Of a stretch of DNA of 64,000 bases, positions 52,976 through 62,245 are shown piece by piece. The stretch is taken from positions 47,075,986 to 47,139,985 of the forward strand of contig OZ024875.1 of NCBI GenBank assembly GCA_964017185.1. The letters run 5' to 3'. The notes under the pieces are model-generated. The model was not told the DNA's origin. It saw nothing but the letters and a program-made list of their open reading frames with translations, and made no database searches. The stretch is from Rugalucina vietnamica (lineage: Eukaryota > Mollusca > Bivalvia > Lucinida > Lucinidae). Position 1 is the stretch's first letter. Every line of letters begins with the position of its first letter. The translations under genes were made by a program, and so were the position numbers.

Positions 52976-55900
52976 CCAATTCTGTACAGGAAAATATGAC
53001 CCTAGAGCCGTTGGGGGGCCTGGCTACCCTCCTCATCCTCTTTCAATCCTAATGAGACTTGCCACATACATTCATATATCATATACCTTTATTGCAGTAT
53101 AAGCGGCTTCCTGGCACAAGAGCTAGTTTGGGAGCAAGAGACCAAGAAAGATCGAAAATAATTTTTTTGCACCCCCCTCTGACATAGTGGGGGGTCTGGC
53201 TACCCATCTCATCCTCTTTCAATCCTGACGAGACTTGCCACATACTTGTATATACTATTCATCTATGTCGTAGTACTAGCGGCTTCCTGGCACAAGAGCT
53301 AGTTTGGGAGCAGGAAACCGAAAACTCTCGAAAATGGAATTTTTGACACCCCCCATGACATTGGGGGCCCTGGCTACCCATCTCATCCTCTTTCAATCCT
53401 GATGAGACTTGCCACATACTTGTATATACTATACATCTATGTCGTAGTACTAGCGGCTTTCTGGCACAAGAGCTAGTTTGGGAGCAGGAGACCGAAAACT
53501 ATCGAAAATGGAATTTTTTGACACCCCCTTGACATTGGGGGCCCTGGCTACCCATCTCATCCTCTTTCAATCCTGATGAGACTTGCCACATACTTGTATA
53601 TACTATACATCTATGTCGTAGTACTAGCGGCTTCCTGGCACAAGAGCTAGTTTGGGAGCAGGAGACCGAAAACTATCGAAAATGGATTTTTTTGACACCC
53701 CCCATGACATTGGGGGCCCTGGCTACCCATCTCATCCTCTTTCAATCCTGATGAGACTTGCCACATACTTTTATGTAACATATACATTTATCACAGTACC
53801 AGCGGCTTCCTGGCACAAGAGCTAGTTTCCGAGCAGTAGACCTAGAAGTGTCGAAAATAGCCAATTCTGTACAGGAAAATATGACCCTAGAGCCGTTGGG
53901 GGGCCTGGCTACCCTCCTCATCCTCTTTCAATCCTAATGAGACTTGCCACATACATTCATATATCATATACCTTTATTGCAGTATAAGCGGCTTCCTGGC
54001 ACAAGAGCTAGTTTGGGAGCAAGAGACCAAGAAAGATCGAAAATAATTTTTTTGCACCCCCCTCTGACATAGTGGGGGGTCTGGCTACCCATCTCATCCT
54101 CTTTCAATCCTGACGAGACTTGCCACATACTTGTATATACTATTCATCTATGTCGTAGTACTAGCGGCTTCCTGGCACAAGAGCTAGTTTGGGAGCAGGA
54201 AACCGAAAACTCTCGAAAATGGAATTTTTGACACCCCCCATGACATTGGGGGCCCTGGCTACCCATCTCATCCTCTTTCAATCCTGATGAGACTTGCCAC
54301 ATACTTGTATATACTATACATCTATGTCGTAGTACTAGCGGCTTCCTGGCACAAGAGCTAGTTTGGGAGCAGGAGACCGAAAACTATCGAAAATGGAATT
54401 TTTTGACACCCCCTTGACATTGGGGGCCCTGGCTACCCATCTCATCCTCTTTCAATCCTGATGAGACTTGCCACATACTTGTATATACTATACATCTATG
54501 TCGTAGTACTAGCGGCTTCCTGGCACAAGAGCTAGTTTGGGAGCAGGAGACCGAAAACTATCGAAAATGGATTTTTTTGACACCCCCCATGACATTGGGG
54601 GCCCTGGCTACCCATCTCATCCTCTTTCAATCCTGATGAGACTTGCCACATACTTTTATGTAACATATACATTTATCACAGTACCAGCGGCTTCCTGGCA
54701 CAAGAGCTAGTTTCCGAGCAGTAGACCTAGAAGTGTCGAAAATAGCCAATTCTGTACAGGAAAATATGACCCTAGAGCCGTTGGGGGGCCTGGCTACCCT
54801 CCTCATCCTCTTTCAATCCTAATGAGACTTGCCACATACATTCATATATCATATACCTTTATTGCAGTATAAGCGGCTTCCTGGCACAAGAGCTAGTTTG
54901 GGAGCAAGAGACCAAGAAAGATCGAAAATAATTTTTTTGCACGCCCCTCTGACATAGTGGGGGGTCTGGCTACCCATCTCATCCTCTTTCAATCCTGACG
55001 AGACTTGCCACATACTTGTATATACTATTCATCTATGTCGTAGTACTAGCGGCTTCCTGGCACAAGAGCTAGTTTGGGAGCAGGAAACCGAAAACTCTCG
55101 AAAATGGAATTTTTGACACCCCCCATGACATTGGGGGCCCTGGCTACCCATCTCATCCTCTTTCAATCCTGATGAGACTTGCCACATACTTGTATATACT
55201 ATACATCTATGTCGTAGTACTAGCGGCTTCCTGGCACAAGAGCTAGTTTGGGAGCAGGAGACCGAAAACTATCGAAAATGGATTTTTTTGACACCCCCCA
55301 TGACATTGGGGGCCCTGGCTACCCATCTCATCCTCTTTCAATCCTGATGAGACTTGCCACATACTTTTATGTAACATATACATTTATCACAGTACCAGCG
55401 GCTTCCTGGCACAAGAGCTAGTTTCCGAGCAGTAGACCTAGAAGTGTCGAAAATAGCCAATTCTGTACAGGAAAATATGACCCTAGAGCCGTTGGGGGGC
55501 CTGGCTACCCTCCTCATCCTCTTTCAATCCTAATGAGACTTGCCACATACATTCATATATCATATACCTTTATTGCAGTATAAGCGGCTTCCTGGCACAA
55601 GAGCTAGTTTGGGAGCAAGAGACCAAGAAAGATCGAAAATAATTTTTTTGCACCCCCCTCTGACATAGTGGGGGGTCTGGCTACCCATCTCATCCTCTTT
55701 CAATCCTGACGAGACTTGCCACATACTTGTATATACTATTCATCTATGTCGTAGTACTAGCGGCTTCCTGGCACAAGAGCTAGTTTGGGAGCAGGAAACC
55801 GAAAACTCTCGAAAATGGAATTTTTGACACCCCCCATGACATTGGGGGCCCTGGCTACCCATCTCATCCTCTTTCAATCCTGATGAGACTTGCCACATAC

Positions 55901-56462
55901 TTGTATATACTATACATCTATGTCGTAGTACTAGCGGCTTCCTGGCACAAGAGCTAGTTTGGGAGCAGGAGACCGAAAACTATCGAAAATGGAATTTTTT
56001 GACACCCCCTTGACATTGGGGGCCCTGGCTACCCATCTCATCCTCTTTCAATCCTGATGAGACTTGCCACATACTTGTATATACTATACATCTATGTCGT
56101 AGTACTAGCGGCTTCCTGGCACAAGAGCTAGTTTGGGAGCAGGAGACCGAAAACTATCGAAAATGGATTTTTTTGACACCCCCCATGACATTGGGGGCCC
56201 TGGCTACCCATCTCATCCTCTTTCAATCCTGATGAGACTTGCCACATACTTTTATGTAACATATACATTTATCACAGTACCAGCGGCTTCCTGGCACAAG
56301 AGCTAGTTTCCGAGCAGTAGACCTAGAAGTGTCGAAAATAGCCAATTCTGTACAGGAAAATATGACCCTAGAGCCGTTGGGGGGCCTGGCTACCCTCCTC
56401 ATCCTCTTTCAATCCTAATGAGACTTGCCACATACATTCATATATCATATACCTTTATTGCA
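52976..56462 (-). repeat. Right end of the homogeneous array
   Basis: 5-mer (52976, ggctttctgg allele at 53460), 5-mer (53861), 4-mer (54746, A monomer with gcacgcccctc), 5-mer (55457), then E at 56342 and the start of an A monomer that stops at ctttattgca (56462). HOR units remain near-identical up to this last base: the homogeneous array ends abruptly. Confidence 0.9.
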
Positions 56463-56645
56463 TAGACACAAACCATAATGTCCAGATGGTTTGGTTTGCC
56501 TTATTCTAAAAATCGTGGATGGCCAGCACGTTTCTATGGGGACACGCTTAAGAAATGTCTTACAAAATTTTATTGCTTTAAATAGAAAATCAATAATTAA
56601 GATTTTAAACTCGAAAACAAACAAAAATCTTGTACAACACGTTCA
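56463..56645. other. Non-satellite insert at the array edge
   Basis: 183 bp with no similarity to the monomer. It interrupts the A-monomer word attgcagtataagc: left side ends attgca, right side resumes cagtataagcc, so only CA is duplicated. It is AT-rich and holds a short hairpin (aaaccat 56470-56476 with atggttt 56486-56492). No terminal inverted repeat or coding potential seen. Left of it the satellite is homogeneous, right of it strongly degenerate. Identity unknown: insertion, filler, or remnant of the original flank. Confidence 0.7.
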
Positions 56646-57535
56646 CAGTATAAGCCGAATGCTGGCAAAAGAGCTGGCTTGGGGGCTGAAGTTAGTGAAA
56701 TTTTGAAATCATTATTTGGATACCCCTCTGATATTTGGCACCCTGCCTACCCTTCTCATCCTCTTTCAATCATAATAAGACTTGCCACGTCCCTTCATAC
56801 AACATCTACCTATATGGTGGTATAAGCGGTTTAGTGGCACAAGAGTTGGTTTGGGGGCTATAGATCGAGAAATGTTGAAAACAGCACTTTGGACACTCTA
56901 CTGACTTTTGGCGCCCGGGCTATTATTCTCATCCTTTTCCAATCCTTAGGAGACTTGTTTAAGGCCTTCTTAGATTATACGCTCATATCGCAGTATATGC
57001 GGCTTGGTGGCACAAGGGCTGGTTTGGCGGCTGGAGATCGAGAAATGCTGAAAACAGCATTATGGACACCCCTCTGATATTTGGCGCCCTGTCTATCCAT
57101 CTCATCCTCTTTCAATCCTGATGAGACTTGCAACAAAACTTCATAGAACATATACCTATATTCAAGCATAAGCGGCTTGCTGGCACAAGAGCTGGTTTGG
57201 GAGCAGGAGACCGAGGAATATCAAAAACCGCATTTTAGACACCCCCCTCTGACTTTTGGCGACCTGACTACCCTTCGGATCCTCTTTCAATCCTGATGAA
57301 ATTTGCCACAAACCTCTATAGAACATTTATCTATATCGCAGTATAAGCGGCTTGCTGGCACAAGAGCTGGTTTCGGAACAGAATCTCGAGAAATATTGAA
57401 AGAAACATTTTGACCCCCCCCCTCTGACTTTTGTCGCCCAGACTACTGAGGCTTACCACAAACCTTCATACAACATGTATCTATATTGCAGTATAAGCTG
57501 CTTGCCTAAATAAGAGCTAGTACGGGAGCAGGATT
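56646..57535 (-). repeat. Degenerate satellite monomers flanking the array
   Basis: About five diverged monomers in the right-arm orientation. Landmarks: tataagc near 56650, 56820, 57170, 57345 and 57493 (tatatgc at about 56994), each followed by a version of ttgctggcacaagagctgg; catcctctttcaatc near 56757 and 57104, with weaker versions elsewhere. They read gcgccc rather than gggccc, and have ctctgacttttgg instead of ctctgacatag. They resemble type A most. They lack HOR order. The last monomer decays at gagctagtacgggagcagg (about 57535). They look like an old, unhomogenised fringe. Confidence 0.88.
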
Positions 57536-57571
57536 TGTTTTGACACGAACCACTTTTACTGGGCAGGTCCA

Positions 57572-57640
57572 GATGAAATTTTCATCCAACTTTTTTTTTC
57601 TTCTGCTAGATGAAATTTTCACCGGATGAAATTTTCATCC
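57572..57640. repeat. Short near-palindromic motif in three copies
   Basis: The near-palindrome gatgaaattttca(t/c)cc occurs at 57572-57587, 57609-57623 and 57625-57640; the first and third continue with aactt. A T-rich stretch lies between copies 1 and 2. It may be part of a small mobile element; not identified. Confidence 0.65.
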
Positions 57641-57723
57641 AACTTGACGCCGGTAATATAGAGTGATAAAGTTAAGAACCAATCGAATTCTTGGCAAGAA
57701 TTAGACTGTCATCGATAGTTCAG

Positions 57724-57952
57724 CCTTCGCATGAGAAAACCAACAATTTGGGTTCCGACCAGGTCCGACCTAAACCAGCCTGTACAGTCACAGAAGATGG
57801 TTAGAGGCTTGACATTTTGTATTTAAGTAGCAGAGGGACTGTACTATCCGTGTAGCGAAAACAAAGGCGCTGATAAGCTGTGCAATTACTGCACAGCTGA
57901 TCGGCGTCTTTGTTTTCGCATTAACTGATTGCTTGTTTTTCTCATGCGAAGG
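57724..57952. mobile_element. MITE-like element with internal hairpin, copy 1
   Basis: 229 bp bounded by inverted repeats: ccttcgcatgagaaaac at the left and its complement gtttttctcatgcgaagg at the right (one extra T). Both sides are flanked by ttcag (57719-57723 and 57953-57957), a plausible 5-bp target-site duplication. The body shares about 150 bp with 63463-63707, including cctgtacagtcacag and gtactatccg.gtagcgaaaac, and contains a 65-base hairpin. There is no coding capacity, so it would be non-autonomous. I cannot assign a superfamily. Confidence 0.8.
57855..57919. repeat. Hairpin inside MITE-like copy 1
   Basis: Inverted repeat of about 30 bases per arm: gcgaaaacaaaggcgc.gat.agctgtgca, a ~5-base loop (attac), then the complement ending ctttgttttcgc. 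A few mismatches interrupt the stem (aaggcgctgata against gacgccgatc). Confidence 0.85.
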
Positions 57953-57957
57953 TTCAG

Positions 57958-58625
57958 TTATAAAGTAAGAGACAGATGAGTCGCGAACAGGTCATCAAAA
58001 TCATCTTGTTTCTCGGTATTCATATTGCTTAAAAATCATTAAATGTTCGAGCTTTATTCAGATTGCCGGCCTTTACACATCGATAAAATCCACATTGTTG
58101 ATATCCATTTCTTCCCATGGAACAATCTCATATTTTTCGGCAATAAACAAGAACAAGAACAAAACTTTATTATGAACCAAAATCTCAGACCACACGCAGG
58201 TGGTACAATGCAATGGAATGTCCATATATTCTACCAATACAAAATTAAATAGATGTGAGATCGCAAATATACCGTATACGTAATCAAACTAATGCATGCT
58301 CCGCTACAAACATTATAAGCTGTTCGATTTTGTTTTCCATATCTACTCGTGACCAGAATCAAACTCGAGAGTAAGTAGTTGCCCATGAAGAAGGTATATT
58401 TTGGTAGGGGCGGCAATTGAGAGGATGGTGATGATAAAATTAAATGATAACCAAAGTGATATGCAAATGCAAAAGTTATAATGCTGAAAAAAATCAACTA
58501 CTGTCTATACACCATCTTTCAGAAATTGCCTTTTTCAAAATATCACATTTCTGAAACTCTTCAAAGAGGAATAGGTAAAATGTTATTCGTTTGCAACCTA
58601 AAATTCTTTAAAATGTGCCACAATA
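57958..58625. other. AT-rich intergenic stretch, no gene recognised
   Basis: About 670 bp without repeats I can delimit, apart from a caagaacaagaacaaaac tract at 58149-58165 followed by tttatt, which resembles the 3' end of an old retroposon but cannot be confirmed. Short open frames of 69-88 codons here show no domain, codon bias or splice context that would support a gene. Confidence 0.6.
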
Positions 58626-58710
58626 ATTAAAACCAGAGGACCAATGGTCCTGTAAACGCTCACCTGAAACCCGAGATATATACAAATAAACTTGTTTGAC
58701 TAGAATGATA

Positions 58711-59164
58711 ATATACATGTATATAACCCCAGGGCTGGGTCAGAGCAACCCCTGGAGTCAATTTCTTTTTGAAAACATAAAACTTTAGTCCATTTGCCAA
58801 TTTACTGCAAGTTTTGCCCTTCAAATGACATTTTAACAATTTTCCCCATTCAAATGCATGGGCGACCTAAGTTGACCTTGCCGTAAAATAGGTCAAGGTC
58901 ACCCAAGGGTCACGATTTATATAAACTTTGTAGAGCTCTATTGCCTGATGCTTCATGCCAAGTTTCAAAATCATAGGCCTTCTGGTTCTGGAGAAAAAGA
59001 TTTTTAAAGGTTTTTGCTATTTATAGCCATGGCAGCCATCTTGGTCATGTGACCTTGACCATTTATATATATTTTCATACCCACTTCCTAACAATACCCC
59101 TCATAAAGTTTGGCTTTGATTGGCCAAGCAGTTTCAGAGAAAAAGATCTTTGAATATCACTGTA
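58711..59164 (+). repeat. Core repeat 1 of the pearl-like element
   Basis: 454 bp starting atatacatgtatata. Contains catttgccaatttactgcaag, caaatgcatgggcgacc, agccatggcagccatcttgg and ttggctttgattggccaagc. Three TGACCTTG/TCAAGGTCA words at 58873-58880, 58893-58901 and 59050-59058. Confidence 0.88.
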
Positions 59165-59618
59165 ATATACATGTATATTGCCCCGGGGCAGGGGCAGACA
59201 GACCCCTGGGGTCCTAATTTTTTCAGAATCATAAAAATTAAGTCAATTTGCCCATTTCCTGCAAGGTTTTCCCTACAAATGACATTTTAACACTTTTCCC
59301 CATTCAAATGCATGAGCGACCTATGTTGACCTTGCCGTATAATATGTCAAGGTCATCCCAGGGTCATGATTTATATAAATTTTGTAGAGCTCTAGTCACT
59401 GATGCTTCACACCAAGTTTCAAAATCATTGGCCTTCTGGTTCTGGAGAAGAAGATTTTTAAAGGTTTTTTCTATTTATAGCCATGGCAGCCATCTTGGTC
59501 ATGTGACCTTGACCATTTATATAAACTTTCTTTCCCCCTTCCCAAGGATGCTCCACATGAAGTTTGGCTTTGATTGGCCAAGCGGTTTCAGGGAAGAAGA
59601 TGTTTCATTATTATGGAA
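59165..59618 (+). repeat. Core repeat 2 of the pearl-like element
   Basis: 454 bp, same order of landmarks as core 1, starting atatacatgtatattgcccc. TGACCTTG/TCAAGGTCA words at 59327-59334, 59347-59355 and 59504-59512. A 128-codon open frame spans it but its counterparts in cores 1 and 3 are broken, so it is not treated as a gene. Confidence 0.88.
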
Positions 59619-60068
59619 ATATACATGTATATAGCCCCGGGGCAGGGGCAGACAACCCCCCAGGGGCTAAAATTTTCCATTAACATTAATCTTCTGCCCA
59701 TTTGCTTATTCCCAGTTAGTTTTACCCATTAAATAGCATTTTACCATTTTTTCCCATTCAAATGCATTGGCGACCTAAGTTGACCTTGCCGTAAAATAGG
59801 TCAAGGTCATCCTAGGGTCATGATTTATATAAACTATGATGGGCCCACATCCCCAATGCTACATACCAAGTTTCATGGAAAACGGCCCACTGGTTCTGGA
59901 GAAGAAGATTTTTAAAGGTTTTTGCTATTTATAGCCATGGCGGCCATCTTGGTCATGTGACCTGGACCATTTATATAAACTTTCTTTCCCCCTTCCTAAG
60001 GATGCTCCACATGAAGTTTGGCTTTCATTGGCCAAGCGGTTTTAGAGGAGAAGATCTTTGAAAATGTG
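59619..60068 (+). repeat. Core repeat 3 of the pearl-like element
   Basis: About 450 bp starting atatacatgtatatagcccc and running into the microsatellite after gatctttgaaaatgtg. TGACCTTG at 59781-59788 and TCAAGGTCA at 59801-59809; the third word is mutated to tgacctgga (59958-59966). Confidence 0.86.
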
Positions 60069-60107
60069 AACGACGGACGGACGACGGACGACGGACGGAC
60101 GACGGAG
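60069..60107 (+). repeat. ACGG/ACG microsatellite in the element tail
   Basis: Mixed acgg and acg units (acgacggacggacgacgg...). In the pearl family a tetranucleotide microsatellite follows the cores, matching this position. Confidence 0.9.
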
Positions 60108-60122
60108 CATGGGTATACTATA

Positions 60123-60155
60123 AGCTCACCTGTGAGCCTTCGGCTCAGGTGAGCT
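60123..60155 (+). repeat. Terminal hairpin of the pearl-like element
   Basis: Stem agctcacct-gagcc against ggctc-aggtgagct with a short ttc loop and one bulge. It is followed by taaaaa; the ending gagctaa includes CTAA, compatible with the CTRR 3' end of Helitron-type elements, though the hairpin normally lies some bases upstream of that word. Confidence 0.75.
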
Positions 60156-60158
60156 AAA

Positions 60159-60843
60159 AATCGGTTCACTAATAAACCATTTATACCAAAAAACATTTTG
60201 AATGGGTCTTTTGCACGTGCAAGGGAGGTAATCCTTACACCTTAAAATTGAAAATCTTACAAATCTGTGGAATAATTTTAAGAGTTGGGTAATCAGTTTT
60301 TTATACTGAACAGTTTTGCTTTGGTTTGATGGGCGCATTTTAAATAAATGAATAAAAAATGATTTTTTTTTCTGGGAAAATAGTCACTTCCCTTGCTGAT
60401 ATTTTCACAATGGAAGAAGCCCTATTCATTTTTTTTTCTGTCATATTCTTTTTTATTTGTTAATCAATTTATTTTTTTTTTGGCAGTATTTTTATGACTT
60501 TGTGAATGCAAAATGGTGATATGGTCATATTTTTCATTAGGTGTTTCAGAAAAGTGAAATATTGAAAAAGTTGGTTTCTGGCAGATGGAGTATGGACGGA
60601 AAATAATTGCAGTAATCTGGTGTCGTTACACATAATGCACTGATACAACATGTAGACGAACATATTTTCGTCACTTCAACCAGATGTATTATTGGCTTTC
60701 GATAATTCTAAAGAGCTTTAAATCTGAGCTATTTTCTAGAATCGGTCATTGTTACATTGAGGCGGGATGTTAATACATGTATTACCTGCAACGTGATTTA
60801 CCTTTTCAATATTTACAGGTAAAGTGAATATTAATTTTATTCA

Positions 60844-60844
<1 letters not shown>
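60159..60844. other. AT-rich intergenic stretch, no gene recognised
   Basis: Rich in T runs (60362-60371, 60430-60437, 60472-60481). The short minus-strand frames here (64-70 codons) are not supported by any motif or start context. Confidence 0.6.

Positions 60845-60886
<42 letters not shown>
60845..60886 (+). repeat. (AAT)n microsatellite
   Basis: Uninterrupted aat/ata repeat of about 14 units, followed by a short gtttgtttgttt tract (60892-60903). Confidence 0.95.
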
Positions 60887-60887
<1 letters not shown>

Positions 60888-60903
60888 ACTGTTTGTTTGT
60901 TTG

Positions 60904-61935
60904 TCGGTACTCGTTAGAACCGCCTTCTTACGTGTACCCACAATCTATGTTTTGAGCAAAAATAAGAAAAATATCAATTTTTTTTTCACCTGAAAAATTC
61001 AATTTTTTAACCTGAAAAAAGATCTGTTTATTGCATGGGCAAGTTTTCGTAGAAATCTCTGTTTTTCAAACATTTAGACTATAGCCATTTGTAAATTGAT
61101 ATATTTTTTCATATGATATGCAAGAATTTTTCCACCTAAGAATTTAGAATATTATTTTGTACTTTGACCTACCTTGCATCCCAAAAAAACTTTTCACTGA
61201 TGCCAGAGTATTCGTTTGGACCTCTTGAATGCGAGACAGTTTTGTCTTCAAAGAAAAATCTGTTTGCACTTGGTGAAATGCATGGTTTCCATGGCAACCC
61301 GTCGGACGCTTGTCAAGTATTCATGATGGAAGTGACATCCAACTACCAGTTTTACAAATTCTAATTTCTTTCTTTATTCCCCCCAAAAAATGTCATGATA
61401 CAGAATTTTATATTTTACCAAAACATTGTGGCATTGATTAATTAATCAAAGAGACATTATTATGTATTGTATATTAAGTGAGATTAAAGCAGAGGATTTT
61501 ACTTAAGTAACTGAGAAGACCTTTGTTCGTAAAGGTGGAAAGTGAAATCAGTGCATGTGTTCCTAGTTTGACCATTTTGATACTGTGCTTAGGGATAACA
61601 TTTTACAAGGTATCCATTCAGCCTACCCACCCAAGACAGGGATTAGAAATAATGAATTAAAATAAAATTGAGATCTTTTAAAAGCAGAGAACATATTAAT
61701 GGGAAAGGGGTTGGGCCATACCGCGGTTTCGGCTACTTGAGCCTCTTAGTGAACCTATATTATTATTTACAAATGAATGAATGAGATATTCAGTAGGCAC
61801 ACTGACAAATTGTGAGTGTACCATGCGGTCATACATCAAACTTTCATAAGCGTACACATATAATTTAGAACATTTGTGAGTTATAACGGCATAATTTATA
61901 TTAATAATAAGACGTTGACCATGTTATAAAGCCAC
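60904..61935. other. AT-rich intergenic stretch, no gene recognised
   Basis: About 1 kb. One 66-codon open frame (61164-61364, +) starts in ordinary AT-rich sequence and shows no recognisable domain or signal peptide; I do not call it. No tRNA or snRNA box pair is evident. Confidence 0.55.
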
Positions 61936-62001
61936 AAAAAAGAATGAATAAAAAAAAATGAAAAAAAAAAAACAACAACAAAAAACAAACAAAAAAAAAA
62001 C
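61936..62001 (+). repeat. A-rich tract, possible retroposon tail
   Basis: Successive A runs broken by single G, T or C (aaaaaaagaatg, aaaaaaaaatg, aacaacaac, aaacaaac). It may be the tail of an old retroposon or a simple A-rich repeat; no element body or target duplication could be delimited. Confidence 0.7.
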
Positions 62002-62073
62002 GGTATGATATGTCAAAAACGTGCAACAATAAAATGGGAAAGGGGGTTAAAAAGCCTGAAAATATTTAATGAT

Positions 62074-62245
62074 AATTTTTCACTCTATTTCAAATTTTTT
62101 GTCACCAGGCCTTCATCAGGACAGTAACTTTAAATTTCTGCAGCTTGGTGGCATCCATTTTGAAGCATTATATCATATATAATGCTTCAAAATGGATGCC
62201 ACCTAGTTGCAGAAATTTAAAGTTACTGAAATAGAGTGAAAAATT
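62074..62245. mobile_element. Foldback (palindromic) element
   Basis: Two complementary arms. Outer: aatttttcactctatttca (62074-62092) with tgaaatagagtgaaaaatt (62227-62245). Inner: from gtaactttaaatttctgca at 62124 to its complement ending gttac at 62226, meeting at a 3-base centre near 62172-62174 (gcattatat-cat-atataatgc). The left arm carries about 31 extra bases (62093-62123, caccaggccttcatcagg) with no partner on the right. Few mismatches (cagcttggtgg against ccacctagttg). No target duplication is clear. It resembles a foldback transposon. Confidence 0.83.

Larger units (their letters stand above)
9500..56462 (-). repeat. Satellite array, right arm, homogeneous higher-order repeat
   Basis: About 47 kb of the same satellite in reverse orientation. 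The E marker ccaattctgtacagg occurs 54 times from 9956 to 56342. The 53 intervals fall into three classes: 38 of ~885 bp (5-mer A-B-C-D-E), 4 of ~1235 bp (7-mer A-B-C-D-C-D-E, at 15981, 20755, 22874, 27648) and 11 of ~711 bp (4-mer A-B-D-E, at 9956 [715 bp], 29766, 32246, 34726, 36321, 39687, 42168, 45533, 48014, 50495, 54746). Corresponding monomers in different units are almost identical, differing mostly in homopolymer length. The array stops inside an A monomer at 56462 (ctttattgca). No open frame of note survives here, because stops are fixed by homogenisation. Confidence 0.97.
58626..60158 (+). mobile_element. Pearl/Helitron-like non-autonomous element with three core repeats
   Basis: Architecture in order: a leader with the near-palindrome ggaccaatggtcc (58638-58650) and gctcacctga; three tandem 454-bp cores starting at 58711, 59165 and 59619; an ACGG-type microsatellite (60069-60107); and a terminal hairpin (60123-60155) ending gagctaaaaa. 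From knowledge of the family, this leader, core repeats, ACGG microsatellite and tail layout is that of 'pearl' elements of bivalves, which are linked to Helentron/Helitron-type transposition. The terminal gctcaggtgagc is complementary to the gctcacctga near the left end. No Rep/helicase is encoded. Left boundary is approximate; the core is longer than the ~160 bp I recall for pearl, so a distinct subfamily is likely. Confidence 0.72.

Noticed and set aside
9500-56462. CRISPR-like array of repeats and spacers
   Set aside because: The repeats are contiguous ~175-bp monomers with no unique spacers; this is satellite DNA in a eukaryotic context.
56491-57169. Short open frames of 62-71 codons in the array fringe
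   Set aside because: They overlap the unrelated insert and degenerate satellite monomers and show satellite-derived words (SSGLKEDE), not protein conservation.
57750-57800. tRNA-like B box (ggttccgacc) suggesting a SINE
   Set aside because: No matching A box at the proper distance and no A- or T-rich tail; the region is better explained by the inverted-repeat element.
59248-59634. 128-codon open frame on +
   Set aside because: Lies wholly within core repeat 2 of the pearl-like element; the equivalent positions in cores 1 and 3 are interrupted, and no domain is visible.
60469-61364. Short frames in AT-rich flank (64-66 codons)
   Set aside because: Length expected by chance, no domain, signal peptide or splice-site context.
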